Assembly (NCBI RefSeq): GCF_002117445.1
Contig: NZ_CP019937.1
Location: 401,001 to 465,000, forward strand
Reading direction: 5' to 3'
Source of the DNA: Ketogulonicigenium robustum
GTDB lineage: Bacteria > Pseudomonadota > Alphaproteobacteria > Rhodobacterales > Rhodobacteraceae
DNA length: 64,000 nucleotides
Both the position numbers and the translations under genes were made by a program. The notes under the pieces are model-generated. The model worked only from the letters and a program-made list of their open reading frames with translations, made no database searches and was not told where the DNA came from. Shown one piece after another: positions 19,140-29,300 of the stretch; position 1 is the first letter of the stretch; every line of letters begins with the position of its first letter.

Positions 19140-20024
19140 ATGTCCCGTTATATTCTGACTGTTACCTGCCCCATGACGCGCGGTATTGTGGCGGCCGTTT
19201 CCGGCTTTTTGGCCGAGGCCGGCTGCAATATTACCGACTCGGCCCAGTTTGACGATGTAGTCACCGGCCGCTTTTTCATGCGCGTCAGCGTCACTAGCCA
19301 AGAAGGCGCTTTGCTGGCGGATTTGCAGGCCGGATTTTCGCCCGTCGCCGCGCGCTTCGGCATGGATTTCGCGTTTTTTGATGCAGGCCAGCGCGTCAAG
19401 GCGGTGATCATGGTCAGCCGTTTCGGCCATTGTCTGAATGACTTGCTATACCGCTGGCGCATCGGCGCGCTGCCGATCGACATCGTGGGCGTCATCTCGA
19501 ACCACCTCGATTACCAAAAGCTGGTAGTGAATCACGACATCCCGTTCCACCACATTCGCGTAACGCCCGAAAACAAGCCCGAGGCCGAGGATGCGCAGAT
19601 GCGCGTCGTGCGCGAGACGGGGGCCGAGCTGGTCGTGCTGGCGCGGTATATGCAGATCTTGTCCGACCAGATGTGCCACGAAATGTCGGGCCGCATCATC
19701 AATATCCACCACTCGTTCTTGCCCAGCTTCAAGGGGGCGAACCCCTACAAGCAGGCCTATGAGCGTGGCGTGAAATTGATCGGCGCGACATCGCATTATG
19801 TGACCGCCGACCTTGATGAAGGGCCGATTATCGAACAAGATACGGTACGTGTTACCCACGCGCAAAGCCCCGAAGACTACGTCAGCCTGGGCCGCGATGT
19901 GGAAAGCCAGGTTCTTGCGCGGGCCATCCACGCGCATATTCACCGCCGTGTGTTTATCAACGGCAATAAAACCGTCGTCTTTCCGGCCAGCCCGGGATCC
20001 TATGCATCGGAGCGGATGGGATGA
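19140..20024 (+). CDS. purU: Formyltetrahydrofolate deformylase
   Basis: Hydrolyses 10-formyl-THF to formate and THF, balancing one-carbon pools. 294 residues with an N-terminal ACT domain (about 1-80) and a C-terminal formyltransferase-like domain. NIHHSFLPSFKGANPYKQAYERGVK and GATSHYV(T) with DEGPIIEQD are characteristic (shown here as separate motifs at about 192-230). The stop overlaps the next gene by four bases (ATGA). Confidence 0.96.
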   Translation: MSRYILTVTCPMTRGIVAAVSGFLAEAGCNITDSAQFDDVVTGRFFMRVSVTSQEGALLADLQAGFSPVAARFGMDFAFFDAGQRVKAVIMVSRFGHCLNDLLYRWRIGALPIDIVGVISNHLDYQKLVVNHDIPFHHIRVTPENKPEAEDAQMRVVRETGAELVVLARYMQILSDQMCHEMSGRIINIHHSFLPSFKGANPYKQAYERGVKLIGATSHYVTADLDEGPIIEQDTVRVTHAQSPEDYVSLGRDVESQVLARAIHAHIHRRVFINGNKTVVFPASPGSYASERMG

Positions 20025-20392
20025 AGAAATTCTTGTGTGTATTGGCCCTGTTGCCGCCGTTTTTGCCGCTGCCTGTGTTCGCGGAAGAAGGGCCCGAATG
20101 CCCCGACGCGACATCGACGGCCGACATTATCACCTGCCTGAACGACAAGCAGACCGAAGCGCAGCAGGAACTGGACAGCCAGTTGCAAATGCTGCGCGGC
20201 GCCCTAGAGGGTGAGCGTCTGGGCGTTTTGAACGCCGCGCAGGGGATCTGGGAAGATTACCGCAGCGTCGAGTGCCGCTCGCAAGCCCTGACGGTTGAGG
20301 GCGGTAGCCTCGAGGGCGTCTACGCGCTGGGGTGCCAGTTGGATTTGACGCGCGACCGCGTCAAAGTCCTGAACAGTTACGAGCTGCTTTAA
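20021..20392 (+). CDS. Secreted LprI-like (DUF1311) protein
   Basis: A 123-residue exported protein with a signal peptide (about residues 1-21, ending VFA). The mature part has the DUF1311/LprI pattern: Cys-x(n)-ADIITCLN, then [15 protein letters not shown], then [20 protein letters not shown], with two likely disulfides. Members are proposed lysozyme inhibitors, but the role here is unproven. It is translationally coupled to purU and converges on fmt; both stop codons lie in one palindrome, CTGCTTTAAAGCAG (20384-20397). Confidence 0.82.
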   Translation: MKKFLCVLALLPPFLPLPVFAEEGPECPDATSTADIITCLNDKQTEAQQELDSQLQMLRGALEGERLGVLNAAQGIWEDYRSVECRSQALTVEGGSLEGVYALGCQLDLTRDRVKVLNSYELL

Positions 20393-21288
20393 AGCAGGCT
20401 TTCGGGCAGGGTCAGCCCCAAAAGCGCGTCTGCCACAGGCATGGCGCGCTTGCCCTCGCGCTGAATGTCCAGCACGCGCACGCTGCCGGTGCCACAGGCA
20501 ATCTCGAACCCTTGCAATACGCGACCGGCGGGGCCGTTGCCGTCGCCTGCGGCGGCGCGCAGCAGTTTGACCCGCTCGTCCCCGATCATGCACCACGCCC
20601 CGGGGAAGGGCGACAAGCCGTTGATTTGGCGCGCAACGGCGAGGGCGGGTTGCGTCCAGTCGACTGCGGCTTCGGCCTTGTCGATCTTGGCTGCATAGGT
20701 CACCCCGTCTTCGGGTTGCACCTGCGGGATCAGCCCGTGCAGGCGGTCAAGCGTGTCGATGATCATCCGCGCGCCCATGTGCGACAGGCGCTGGTGCAGA
20801 TCGCCGCTGGTGTCGGTCGGGCCGATGGGGGTAGCCGCGCGCAGTAGCACGGGGCCAGTATCAAGACCGGCTTCCATCTGCATAATGCATACGCCGGTTT
20901 CGGCATCACCCGCCATGATCGCGCGCTGAATGGGCGCGGCACCGCGCCAACGCGGCAGCAGGCTGGCGTGGATATTCAGGCAGCCGTGCGTGGGCGCATC
21001 CAGCACGGCTTGCGGCAAGATCAGGCCATAGGCGACAACAACGGCGATATCTGCGTTCAGCGCGGCAAAGTCGGCCTGCGCCTCGGGCGTGCGCAGAGTT
21101 TTGGGGTGGCGCACATCCAGTCCCAATTCCAGTGCGCGCGCATGGACGGGAGTGGGCCGGTCTTTTTTACCGCGGCCCGCAGGGCGGGGTGGTTGGCAGT
21201 AAACACAGGCAACCTCGTGCCCCGCCTGCACCAGCGCATCCAGAACCGAGACGGAAAAGTCGGGTGTACCCATGAAGACGACGCGCAT
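20389..21288 (-). CDS. fmt: Methionyl-tRNA formyltransferase
   Basis: Formylates initiator Met-tRNA. 299 residues. It starts [19 protein letters not shown], with the folate-binding motif [20 protein letters not shown] (about 130-150) and a C-terminal oligonucleotide-binding domain ([11 protein letters not shown]). The ATG shares one base with the stop of the deformylase-like gene, so the def, def-like and fmt genes form one operon. Longer upstream readings are rejected because they run inside the neighbour. Confidence 0.97.
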   Translation of the reverse strand: MRVVFMGTPDFSVSVLDALVQAGHEVACVYCQPPRPAGRGKKDRPTPVHARALELGLDVRHPKTLRTPEAQADFAALNADIAVVVAYGLILPQAVLDAPTHGCLNIHASLLPRWRGAAPIQRAIMAGDAETGVCIMQMEAGLDTGPVLLRAATPIGPTDTSGDLHQRLSHMGARMIIDTLDRLHGLIPQVQPEDGVTYAAKIDKAEAAVDWTQPALAVARQINGLSPFPGAWCMIGDERVKLLRAAAGDGNGPAGRVLQGFEIACGTGSVRVLDIQREGKRAMPVADALLGLTLPESLL

Positions 21289-21782
21289 CAGGCGAATTTC
21301 CTTGCCTTGCGCAGCAGCATGTCGCGCTTCAGTTTGCTCAGGCGGTCGAAATACATCTTCCCCGCCAAATGGTCGATTTGATGCTGCACCGATGTGGCCC
21401 ACAGGCCAACCAGATCACGTTCCTCAACCTCGCCGGCCGCGTTCAGGAAGCGGACGGTGACAGCGCGGGGGCGGCTGACGACAGCACTGACGCCCGGCAG
21501 GTTCGGCGAGGCTTCCTCGTGCTCGCGCAGCTGCACGCTGGCGTGCAAAATCTCGGGGTTGGCCATGCGTATCGCTTGGCCGCGCGCGTCCGATGCATCC
21601 ACAACCGCCAGCGCCAACGGCACCCCCAGCTGCACGGCGGCCAAGCCGACACCCGGCATCGCGTCCATCGCCTCGATCATCTCGTCCCACAGGGCGGTGA
21701 TTTCGGGCGTGATGGCAGTCACGGGGGCGGCGGGCGTGCGCAGGGCAGGCGCGGGCCACTGAACGAAGGGGCGGGGCATCAT
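21288..21782 (-). CDS. Peptide deformylase-like protein lacking catalytic residues
   Basis: A 164-residue paralogue of the adjacent deformylase. Motif I (GVGLAAVQ, 44-51) is kept. Motif II reads EASPN instead of EGCLS, so the metal-binding cysteine is a serine (S92). Motif III reads HQIDH, so the catalytic glutamate is Gln135. Such a protein should not bind metal normally or deformylate, yet the frame is intact and overlaps both neighbours, arguing for selection. It may be regulatory or ribosome-binding, or recognise formyl-peptides without hydrolysis. Similar degenerate copies occur in tandem with def in Rhodobacterales, as far as I recall. Confidence 0.88.
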   Translation of the reverse strand: MMPRPFVQWPAPALRTPAAPVTAITPEITALWDEMIEAMDAMPGVGLAAVQLGVPLALAVVDASDARGQAIRMANPEILHASVQLREHEEASPNLPGVSAVVSRPRAVTVRFLNAAGEVEERDLVGLWATSVQHQIDHLAGKMYFDRLSKLKRDMLLRKARKFA

Positions 21783-22297
21783 TCGCCCCGCGCGCGTTCG
21801 CGCTTCAGTTTTTCCATTTTGCGGGTGATCAGCTGGCGCTTCATCGGGCCCAGATAATCAATGAACAACTTGCCGTCCAAGTGGTCGATTTCGTGCTGCA
21901 CGCAAGTCGCCCACAGCCCCTCCATCTCGCGCTCTTGTTCGGATCCGTTCAGGTCCAGCCAGCGGACTTTTACGGCGGCGGGGCGTTCGACTTCGGCATA
22001 CTGGTCGGGGATCGACAGGCAGCCTTCCTCGTAGACAGACCGCTCGGGCGAGGTCCAGATGACCTGCGGATTTACCATGACCATCGGCTGCGGATCTTCG
22101 TCCTTGGCGCAATCCATCACGATGATGCGCTGCAACTGCCCGATCTGCGGGCCAGCAAGGCCGATGCCGGGGGCGTCATACATGGTTTCCAGCATGTCTT
22201 TCGCCAGCGCCCTGATCTCGTCCGAGATGTCGGGCAGCGGTTTGGCGATAGTGCGCAGGCGCGGGTCGGGGTGAATGATGATGGGACGGGTGCTCAT
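21779..22297 (-). CDS. def: Peptide deformylase
   Basis: Removes the formyl group from nascent proteins. 172 residues. All three motifs are intact: GIGLAGPQ (44-51), EGCLS (C93 as metal ligand) and HEIDH (E136 catalytic). I use the ATG at 22297, which matches the usual N-terminus (MSTRPIIIHPDPRL). A second in-frame ATG lies nine bases upstream. It is first of the def, def-like, fmt operon. Confidence 0.97.
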   Translation of the reverse strand: MSTRPIIIHPDPRLRTIAKPLPDISDEIRALAKDMLETMYDAPGIGLAGPQIGQLQRIIVMDCAKDEDPQPMVMVNPQVIWTSPERSVYEEGCLSIPDQYAEVERPAAVKVRWLDLNGSEQEREMEGLWATCVQHEIDHLDGKLFIDYLGPMKRQLITRKMEKLKRERARGE

Positions 22298-22410
22298 GCC
22301 TCGCATTTATGCGACTGCGCGGGTGCTTTCAACAGCTCAAACACTCGCGGCCCGTCAGCCCTTGGCCTTGCCCGATCCGCGCGCTAGCGTGACCCCAAAG
22401 GAGAAGACCG

Positions 22411-23580
22411 ATGGATTTTGACAAGCTGATCGACCGCCGTGGCACGCACTGTTCAAAGTGGGACGAGATGGAGCGTCTTTACGGCGTCAGCGCCGATGAC
22501 GGCATCGCGATGTGGGTGGCCGACATGGACTTCCGCCCGCCGCAGGCCGTGCAGGATGCGTTGCAAAAGATGCTCGATCACGGGGTTTACGGCTATTTTG
22601 GTGGCGACGGTGCCTATCGGGAATCGATTGCGTGGTGGATGCGCGAACGCCATGGCTGGTCGCTGGACAAGGCCGATATTTTCACGACCCACGGGCTGGT
22701 GAACGGCACGGGCCTGTCTGTCGCGGCGTTTACACAGCCGGGCGATGGCGTTGTTCTGTTCACGCCCGTCTATCACGCCTTCGCCCGCACCATCCGCGCC
22801 GCTGGGCGCGAGGTTGTGGAATGCCCGCTGGTGAACAACGCGGGGCGGTACGAATTCGACTTTGCCGCCTATGATGCGCAGATGACCGGCACCGAAAAGA
22901 TGGTCATCTTGTGTTCGCCCCATAACCCCGGTGGCCGTGTCTGGACGCGCGAAGAACTGCAGGGCGTCGCCGATTTCGCCAAGCGGCACGACCTGATTCT
23001 GGTGTCGGACGAAATCCACCACGACTTGGTCATGCCCGGCCACACGCATACCCCGATGACGCTGATCGAAGGGGTGGAGGATCGCTTGGTCATGATGACC
23101 GCCGCGACCAAGACCTTCAACATCGCAGGTTCGCACACCGGTAACGTGATCATCGCGAACCCGGAACTGAAGGCCAAATTCGCGCAGCTGATGGGCGGGC
23201 TGGGCATTTCGCCCAATTCCTTCGGTCTGCACATGGTGACTGCGGCCTATTCGCCCGCAGGGGCCGAATGGGTCGATGCGCTGAACCTGTATCTGGACGG
23301 CAACCGGAGACTGCTCGAGGAGGGTCTGTCGGCCATTCCGGGCGTCAAGGCCATGCCGCTAGAGGCGACCTATCTGTCGTGGGTCGATTTTGCCGGCACG
23401 GGAATGAGCGAGGACGAAATCAAGCGTCGCGTCCTGACCGAAGCGGGCGTCGCCGCCAATTACGGCCCGACCTTCGGCAAGGGCGGCGAGACATTCCTGC
23501 GCTTCAACTTCGCCACGCCGCGCGCGCGTGTGGCCGATGCGGTCGCGCGGATCACCGCTGCGTTCGAAGATCTGCAGTAA
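22411..23580 (+). CDS. MalY/PatB family PLP-dependent aminotransferase / cystathionine beta-lyase
   Basis: A 389-residue fold-type I PLP enzyme. The lysine in AATKTFNIAGSHTGNVI forms the Schiff base, with SPHNPGGRVW and SDEIHHDLVMPGH as other cofactor motifs. The N-terminal pattern RRGTHCSKWDEME and MWVADMDFR are typical of the MalY/PatB (cystathionine beta-lyase) subgroup, which cleaves C-S bonds. The ATG follows AAAGGAGAAGACCG. It stands alone, with no clear pathway partner. Confidence 0.92.
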   Translation: MDFDKLIDRRGTHCSKWDEMERLYGVSADDGIAMWVADMDFRPPQAVQDALQKMLDHGVYGYFGGDGAYRESIAWWMRERHGWSLDKADIFTTHGLVNGTGLSVAAFTQPGDGVVLFTPVYHAFARTIRAAGREVVECPLVNNAGRYEFDFAAYDAQMTGTEKMVILCSPHNPGGRVWTREELQGVADFAKRHDLILVSDEIHHDLVMPGHTHTPMTLIEGVEDRLVMMTAATKTFNIAGSHTGNVIIANPELKAKFAQLMGGLGISPNSFGLHMVTAAYSPAGAEWVDALNLYLDGNRRLLEEGLSAIPGVKAMPLEATYLSWVDFAGTGMSEDEIKRRVLTEAGVAANYGPTFGKGGETFLRFNFATPRARVADAVARITAAFEDLQ

Positions 23581-23931
23581 TCAGTGACGGGGTAGCAGCA
23601 GGGGGGTATCTTCCTGCTGCTCGAAATCGACGGGGTGGGTTTCGCTGACGCGGGCGATCCATTTGAAGTCGTAGATCCGGCGGCCCTCTTCCTCGCGCGA
23701 TGTGATCAGCAGGCACTGATACAGGTGGCGCGGCCCGTCAAAAATATCGACCAGCCCGCGCAGCGGGGCGCGATCGCTGGCATCCAGCGCAAGCCCGTCA
23801 TCCCACAGCGATAGAATCCGGTGCACCTGCTCTTGCGCGTGGATGCTCAGGCGGTTGCTGCGGCGCTCGTCTGCGCGGCGGGCTTCGTCCATGCCGCGGC
23901 GGACGGCTTCGGGAAAGAAGTTGAACATCAT
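23581..23931 (-). CDS. Conserved hypothetical protein
   Basis: A 116-residue soluble, charged protein. It starts MMFNFFPEAVRRGMDEARRADERR and ends in a region with alternating hydrophobics (GPRHLYQCLLI, RIYDFKWIARV). I do not recognise a domain. Codon use matches the neighbours, and AAGGGGGCC precedes the two adjacent start ATGs. It is convergent with, and directly abuts, the MalY/PatB gene. Confidence 0.72.
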   Translation of the reverse strand: MMFNFFPEAVRRGMDEARRADERRSNRLSIHAQEQVHRILSLWDDGLALDASDRAPLRGLVDIFDGPRHLYQCLLITSREEEGRRIYDFKWIARVSETHPVDFEQQEDTPLLLPRH

Positions 23932-24146
23932 GGCCCCCTTCTGGTCACGTCGGATGAATCACTCCCGACAGTCTTCACTCCATTGTAACGCCGCGGTGAC
24001 GATTCGCCCTAGTTGAAAGCGCGGTTCCCGCGCGAATTTTCGCCGCCTGTGCATTTGCGCAGGGGCATTGCGCGGTGGCGGCGGTGTGCAGATCGCCGCG
24101 CAGCCCCTATCCTATAACGCAACGCAACCCCCGAGGAGCCTGCATC

Positions 24147-25136
24147 ATGGGACAACTGGTCGACGGCCAATGGCAAGACGTCTGGTACGATACCAAAAGT
24201 ACGGGCGGCGCGTTCGTGCGCACCACCACCAAATTCCGCAACTGGATCACCCCCGACGGCGCCCCCGGCCGGACGGGCGAGGGCGGCTATGCAGCCGAAG
24301 CCGGCCGATACCACTTGTATGTCAGCCTTGCCTGCCCATGGGCGCACCGCACGCTGATCTACCGCGCGCTGAAGGGGTTGGACGACCTCATCACCGTATC
24401 TGTCGTGCATCCGCATATGTTGTCGGATGGTTGGACATTTGACAGCAGCTTCCCCGGTGCCACTGGCGACACGTTGTTCGGCCTGCCTTTTATGCGCGAC
24501 ATCTACACCAAGGCCGACCCGCATATCTCGGGGCGGGTCACGGTGCCGGTGCTGTGGGACAAAAAAACGGATACCATCGTCTCGAATGAATCGGCAGAGA
24601 TCATCCGTATGCTGAACACCGCCTTCAACGGGCTGACCGGCAATACCGACGATTACGCCCCCGCCGATCTGCTGCCCCAGATCGACGCGCTGAACGCCCG
24701 TATTTATGACGAGGTGAACAACGGGGTCTACAAAGCGGGTTTCGCCACCAGCCAAGCTGCTTACGACAAGGCGGTCTATCCGCTGTTCGACGCGCTGGAC
24801 TGGATCGAGGGTATTCTGGCCGAAAACCGCTATCTGACAGGCCCCCGCCTGACCGAGGCCGATTGGCGTCTGTTCACCACAATCATCCGGTTCGATGCGG
24901 TCTACCACACGCACTTCAAGTGCAACCGTGCGCGTATCGTCGACTACCCCAATCTGAACGGCTGGCTGCGCGAGCTGTATCAGGTGCCGGGGGTGGCGGG
25001 GACGGTGAACCTCGATCACATCACCCAGCACTACTACTATAGCCACGACACGATTAACCCCAGCCGTGTGGTGCCGCTGGGCCCGATCCCCGATTTCGAC
25101 CAACACCACGGGCGCGACCATCTGCCCAAGGCCTAA
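24147..25136 (+). CDS. Glutathionyl-hydroquinone reductase (Xi-class GST, YqjG/ECM4 family)
   Basis: Reduces glutathionyl-hydroquinones using glutathione. 329 residues. The catalytic cysteine is C63 in SLACPWAHR. The family motifs HMLSDGWTFD and TVPVLWDKKTDTIVSNES, and the C-terminal NLDHITQHYYYSHDTINP(S), are present. The start ATG follows CGAGGAGCCTGCATC; upstream in-frame extension lacks coding character. It is followed after a short gap by nagA. Confidence 0.95.
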   Translation: MGQLVDGQWQDVWYDTKSTGGAFVRTTTKFRNWITPDGAPGRTGEGGYAAEAGRYHLYVSLACPWAHRTLIYRALKGLDDLITVSVVHPHMLSDGWTFDSSFPGATGDTLFGLPFMRDIYTKADPHISGRVTVPVLWDKKTDTIVSNESAEIIRMLNTAFNGLTGNTDDYAPADLLPQIDALNARIYDEVNNGVYKAGFATSQAAYDKAVYPLFDALDWIEGILAENRYLTGPRLTEADWRLFTTIIRFDAVYHTHFKCNRARIVDYPNLNGWLRELYQVPGVAGTVNLDHITQHYYYSHDTINPSRVVPLGPIPDFDQHHGRDHLPKA

Positions 25137-25143
25137 GGCCCTA

Positions 25144-25191
25144 CCACCTTCCGATGAACGGTGCCAAAGTGGCGCAGAAATCGGAAGGTGG
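25144..25191 (+). promoter_or_regulatory. Perfect 12-bp inverted repeat covering the nagA ribosome-binding site
   Basis: CCACCTTCCGAT (25144-25155) pairs exactly with ATCGGAAGGTGG (25180-25191) across a 24-base loop. The right arm contains the GGAAGGTGG that serves as the nagA Shine-Dalgarno sequence before ATG 25196. In RNA this would bury the ribosome-binding site. As DNA it could instead be an operator. It starts seven bases after the upstream gene's stop and might also slow read-through. Confidence 0.7.
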
Positions 25192-25195
25192 AATC

Positions 25196-26302
25196 ATGAA
25201 CGACATTTCGGGCCGCATCCTGACGGCGGATGGCTGGGTTGACGGGCGCGTGACGTGGCAAGACGACCGTGTCGCCGCGATCATCCCCGAAGATGTGCCC
25301 GCCGACGCCCCCTACATCCTGCCCGGCTTTGTAGATCTGCACTGCCACGGCGGCGGCGGTGCCGATCTGATGGAAGGCGGCGATGCAGCTGCCAAAATCG
25401 CAGCGCTGCACGCCCGTTTCGGTACGACCGCGATGTTGGCCACCACCATGACAGACACCGTTCCCGCAATCACCCGCGCGATGCGCGATGCGGGCGCTGT
25501 GATGGCCGCTCAAGCGCCCGATCAGGCCGCGATTCTGGGCGTTCACCTTGAGGGGCCGTTTATTGACCGCACCCGTCTTGGGGCGCAGCCGGATGCCGCA
25601 ATCCCCGCCTCAATCCCGCTGGTCGACGACTTCAACGCGCTGGCCCCGATCCGCGTCGTGACCATGGCCCCCGAGGCTGACCCCGAGGGCGAGGTGACCC
25701 GTTATTTGGATGGCAAGGGTATCCGCGTGCAGATCGGCCATTCGTCTTGCGATTATGAAACCGCGGCGCTGGCCTTTGAATCGGGCCGCCACGGTGTCAC
25801 GCATATGTTCAACGCCATGACACCGCTGCACCACCGCGCCCCCGGTATCGTTGGGGCCGCGCTGGCCCATGCCGAACACGCCGAGGTCATCCCCGATTTG
25901 CTGCACGTCCACCCCGGTGCAATCCGCGTGGCGCTGCGGGCGATTCCGAATGTCTATGCGGTGACAGATTCTTGCGCGGCCACAGGCATGCCCGATGGCG
26001 ACTATCGCCTTGGCACCCAGCCTGTCCGCCGCTGCGGCAATGGCGTGCGCTTGGCCGACGGCACTTTGGCGGGCTCGTGCCTGACGCTGCTCGAGGCATT
26101 CCAGAACTTCGTGAAGATCGGCCTGTCGATCGAGGAGGCCTCGGCCCGCACATCAACCATCGCGGCGGATTACATCGGCGTTTGGGATCGCGGCCGGATC
26201 GCGGTCGGGTCGATTGCCGACATGGTGGTGCTGTCGCAGGCCGATTTCAGCCTGCAGCAGGTGGTCTTACGTGGGCGGGTGCGCGAAGGGGCGAACCCCT
26301 AA
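25196..26302 (+). CDS. nagA: N-acetylglucosamine-6-phosphate deacetylase
   Basis: Deacetylates GlcNAc-6-phosphate to glucosamine-6-phosphate in amino-sugar use and cell-wall recycling. 368 residues. The amidohydrolase motifs are DLHCHGGGG, GVHLEGPFI (metal Glu), GHSSCDY, THMFNAMTP (metal His) and VTDSCAATGMPDG (catalytic Asp). The start is ATG 25196 behind GGAAGGTGG. An in-frame ATG at 25154 lies within the upstream inverted repeat and is less likely. No nagB is adjacent. Its stop overlaps the convergent smc by four bases. Confidence 0.95.
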   Translation: MNDISGRILTADGWVDGRVTWQDDRVAAIIPEDVPADAPYILPGFVDLHCHGGGGADLMEGGDAAAKIAALHARFGTTAMLATTMTDTVPAITRAMRDAGAVMAAQAPDQAAILGVHLEGPFIDRTRLGAQPDAAIPASIPLVDDFNALAPIRVVTMAPEADPEGEVTRYLDGKGIRVQIGHSSCDYETAALAFESGRHGVTHMFNAMTPLHHRAPGIVGAALAHAEHAEVIPDLLHVHPGAIRVALRAIPNVYAVTDSCAATGMPDGDYRLGTQPVRRCGNGVRLADGTLAGSCLTLLEAFQNFVKIGLSIEEASARTSTIAADYIGVWDRGRIAVGSIADMVVLSQADFSLQQVVLRGRVREGANP

Positions 26303-29300
26303 GCCACCATCGCCTCGGCTTTCGACAGATCGACGCTGACCAACTGGCTGACACCTTGTTCAGCCATGGTCACGCCGAACAGGCGGTGCATGCGCGCCAT
26401 GGTTACAGCGTGGTGCGTGATGACCAAGAACCGCGTGTTGGTGCGGCGTGTCATCTCGTCCATCAGGTCGCAAAAACGGTTGACGTTGTGGTCGTCCAGT
26501 GGGGCGTCCACTTCGTCCAGCACGCAGATCGGGGCGGGGTTGGCCAAGAACACCGCAAAGATCAGCGCCAGCGCGGTCAGCGTTTGCTCGCCCCCCGACA
26601 GCAGCGACAGGGTCGACAGCTTTTTGCCGGGCGGCTGGCACATGATCTCCAAACCAGCCTCTAGCGGGTCGTCGCTTTCGACCATGACCAGGCGGGCCTC
26701 GCCGCCGCCGAACAGATGCGTGAACAGCATGGCGAAGTTTTCGTTCACTTGGTCGTAGGCGGCCAGCAAACGCTCGCGTCCCTCGCGGTTGAGGTTGCCG
26801 ATCGCGCCGCGCAGCGCGCGGATGGCGCTCTCCAGATCGGTCTTTTCATTCAGCAGCGTCGTCTGTTCGTCCGAAAGCTGCTTGGCGTCTTCCTCGGCGC
26901 GCAGGTTCACCGCGCCCATTTGTTCGCGGGCCCGTTTCAGGTTGCCGACCTCTTCCTCCAGCGCGGGGATGGTCGGCAGCTCCTCGGGGTCGCCGACGGC
27001 CTCGCGCAGGGCATCGGGGGATAGGTTCAGGATCTCGCCGATCCGTTCTTCGACCTGCGCTTGGGTAGCCTTGGTGCCGTCCAAATGGGCCTCGGCGCGG
27101 GCGCGGGCCTCGCGCGCTTCGGATGCGATGCGCTCGACCTCGCGCTCGGCCAGCATGGCCTCGCGCAGGCGGGTTTCGGCAGCGGCGACAGCCTCGGCGG
27201 CGGCGGCGCGGCGCAGGTCGGCGCTGGCGATGGCGGTCAGCGTATCCTCGCGCTTGGCCGTAATGGCGGCGGGGCGGCTTTCGGCACGGGTCAGATCGCT
27301 GGTCAGGCCCGCCTCGCGGCTTTCCAACTCGCGCATGCGCTGGGCGGCGCTGGCAAGGCGGGTTTCCCACGATGTCATTTCGCGCAGAATGTCTTGCGCG
27401 CGACGGGTGCGGGTTTCGGCGGCGCGGCGCAGGTCATCGGCAGCGGTGCGGCGGGTCATCATGGTGATGCGCGCGGCATCGACGGCGGCTTTCACCTCGG
27501 CCACCTCGGTGCGGGCAGCGGACAAGTCGGGCAGGGCGGCCATTTCAGCCTCGGCCACTTGCAACGCGGCGCGTGCGGTTTGCAGATCGGCGGCTAGGCG
27601 GCGCTGACTATTGGCCGACCCGTCACGTTTCGATGCGGCGATATTGCGGTCGGCCTCGGTGCGGGAATGGGTGCGGTTCGCGTCGGCCAGCGCGCGGTCG
27701 GCGGCGCGGCCTGCGTCGCGTGCGGCGGTTTCTTGCGTTGCAGCGGCCTTCAACGCGGCGGCAGCGATGTCATGGGCGCTGATCGCGGCGGCGGCCTCGG
27801 CTTCGGCCTCGGCCAGCTCGGCTTTCAGCTGCGCCAGTCGGTTCATCTGTTCCAGCCGCATCGCGGCAGCCGAGGGCGCATCGCCCGCCGCCACGCGGTA
27901 CCCATCCCAGCGCCACAAATCCCCCTCGCGCGAGACGAGGCGTTGCCCCGGGCGCAGCAGCGCTTGCAGGCGGGCGCCGTCGGCGGCATCGACAAGGCCG
28001 ACCTGCGGCAACAGGCGGTCCAACACATCGGGCGCGCCGATCGCGTCGCCTAGCGGGGTCGCCCCATCCGGCAAGGCGGGGGCATCGCTGTAGGCGGGCA
28101 AGGCGACCCAGCCGGTCGCATCCGCAGCTGTGACAACAGGTGCGCTTAGGTCATCGGCCAGCGCTGCGCCGATGGCCTTTTCCAGCCCCGCCGCGACCGA
28201 CAGCTGATCGAGGAGTTGTGCACCCTTGGTCTGGCTTTTGGCCAGCAGGCCGGTCAGCCCGCGCACTTCGGACGCCAGGGCATTGCGGCGGCCCTCGGCG
28301 TCGGCGCGGGTCGCGCGGGCGGTGGTGGCAGCCGCCTCGGCGGTGGCGCGCGCGGTTGTTGCGGCTTCCAGCGCGGCGTCGGTTGTGGCGATTGCGGCGC
28401 TCGCCTCGCTTAGGCGGGCCTCGGCGGCGGCGAAGGCGGCGACGGCGGCGGTGTGGGCGGTTTCGGCGCTGGCCAATGCAGCGGCGATGCGCTGCGCCTC
28501 GGCCTCGGCCTTGTCGACCGCGCGGCGGGCGTCTTGCAACTGCCGTTCGACCGACTGGTGGCGCGCGGCCAAGCTTGCGGTGCTTTCCGTCCGTTCGGCC
28601 AAGGCCGATTCGCGGGCTTCCAATATGGTGCTGGCTTCGGACAGGGCGGCGCTGGCGGCAGCGATGGCCTCGTCTTGGTCGCCCTGCGCCTCCATCAGTG
28701 TGTCGCGTTCGGTTTCCAGCGCGGCCAAGGTCTGCAGGGCATCGCCGTTCAGCGCATTCTCGCGAGCGCGGTCGTCTTGTACTTGTTGCAGCGCCTCGCG
28801 CGTGTGGGCAATGGTGGTCTGGGCGCGCATCAGCTCGGCGGCGAGGCCGTCTCGCTCGGCCTCCAGCTTGGCCATGATGGCCTTGGCGATCGATTCTTCT
28901 TCGCGCAGGGGCGGCAGGGCGGCGTCGAAACCCGCGCGCACGGCGGCGCTTTTCTCGGCCTCGGCACCGGCCAGATTGGCGGCTTGGTTGGCAGCGTTCA
29001 GCGCGGCCTCGGCCTCGCGGTGGGCGGTATCGGCCGCGCTCCAACGCAGCCACAGCAGCAGGCTTTCGGCGGCGCGCAGGGCAAGGCCGACCTCGCGGTA
29101 GCGCTGTGCCGCCTTTGCCTGCCGGCTAAGCGTTGCCAATTGTTGGCCCAAGCCGTCGATCACATCATCGACGCGCGTCAGGTTTTGCTCGGCACCCTTC
29201 AGCTTCAGCTCGGCTTCGTGGCGGCGCTGATAGAGGCCCGAGATACCGGCGGCCTCCTCCAGAATGCGGCGGCGGGCGGTGGGCTTGGCATTGATCAGTT

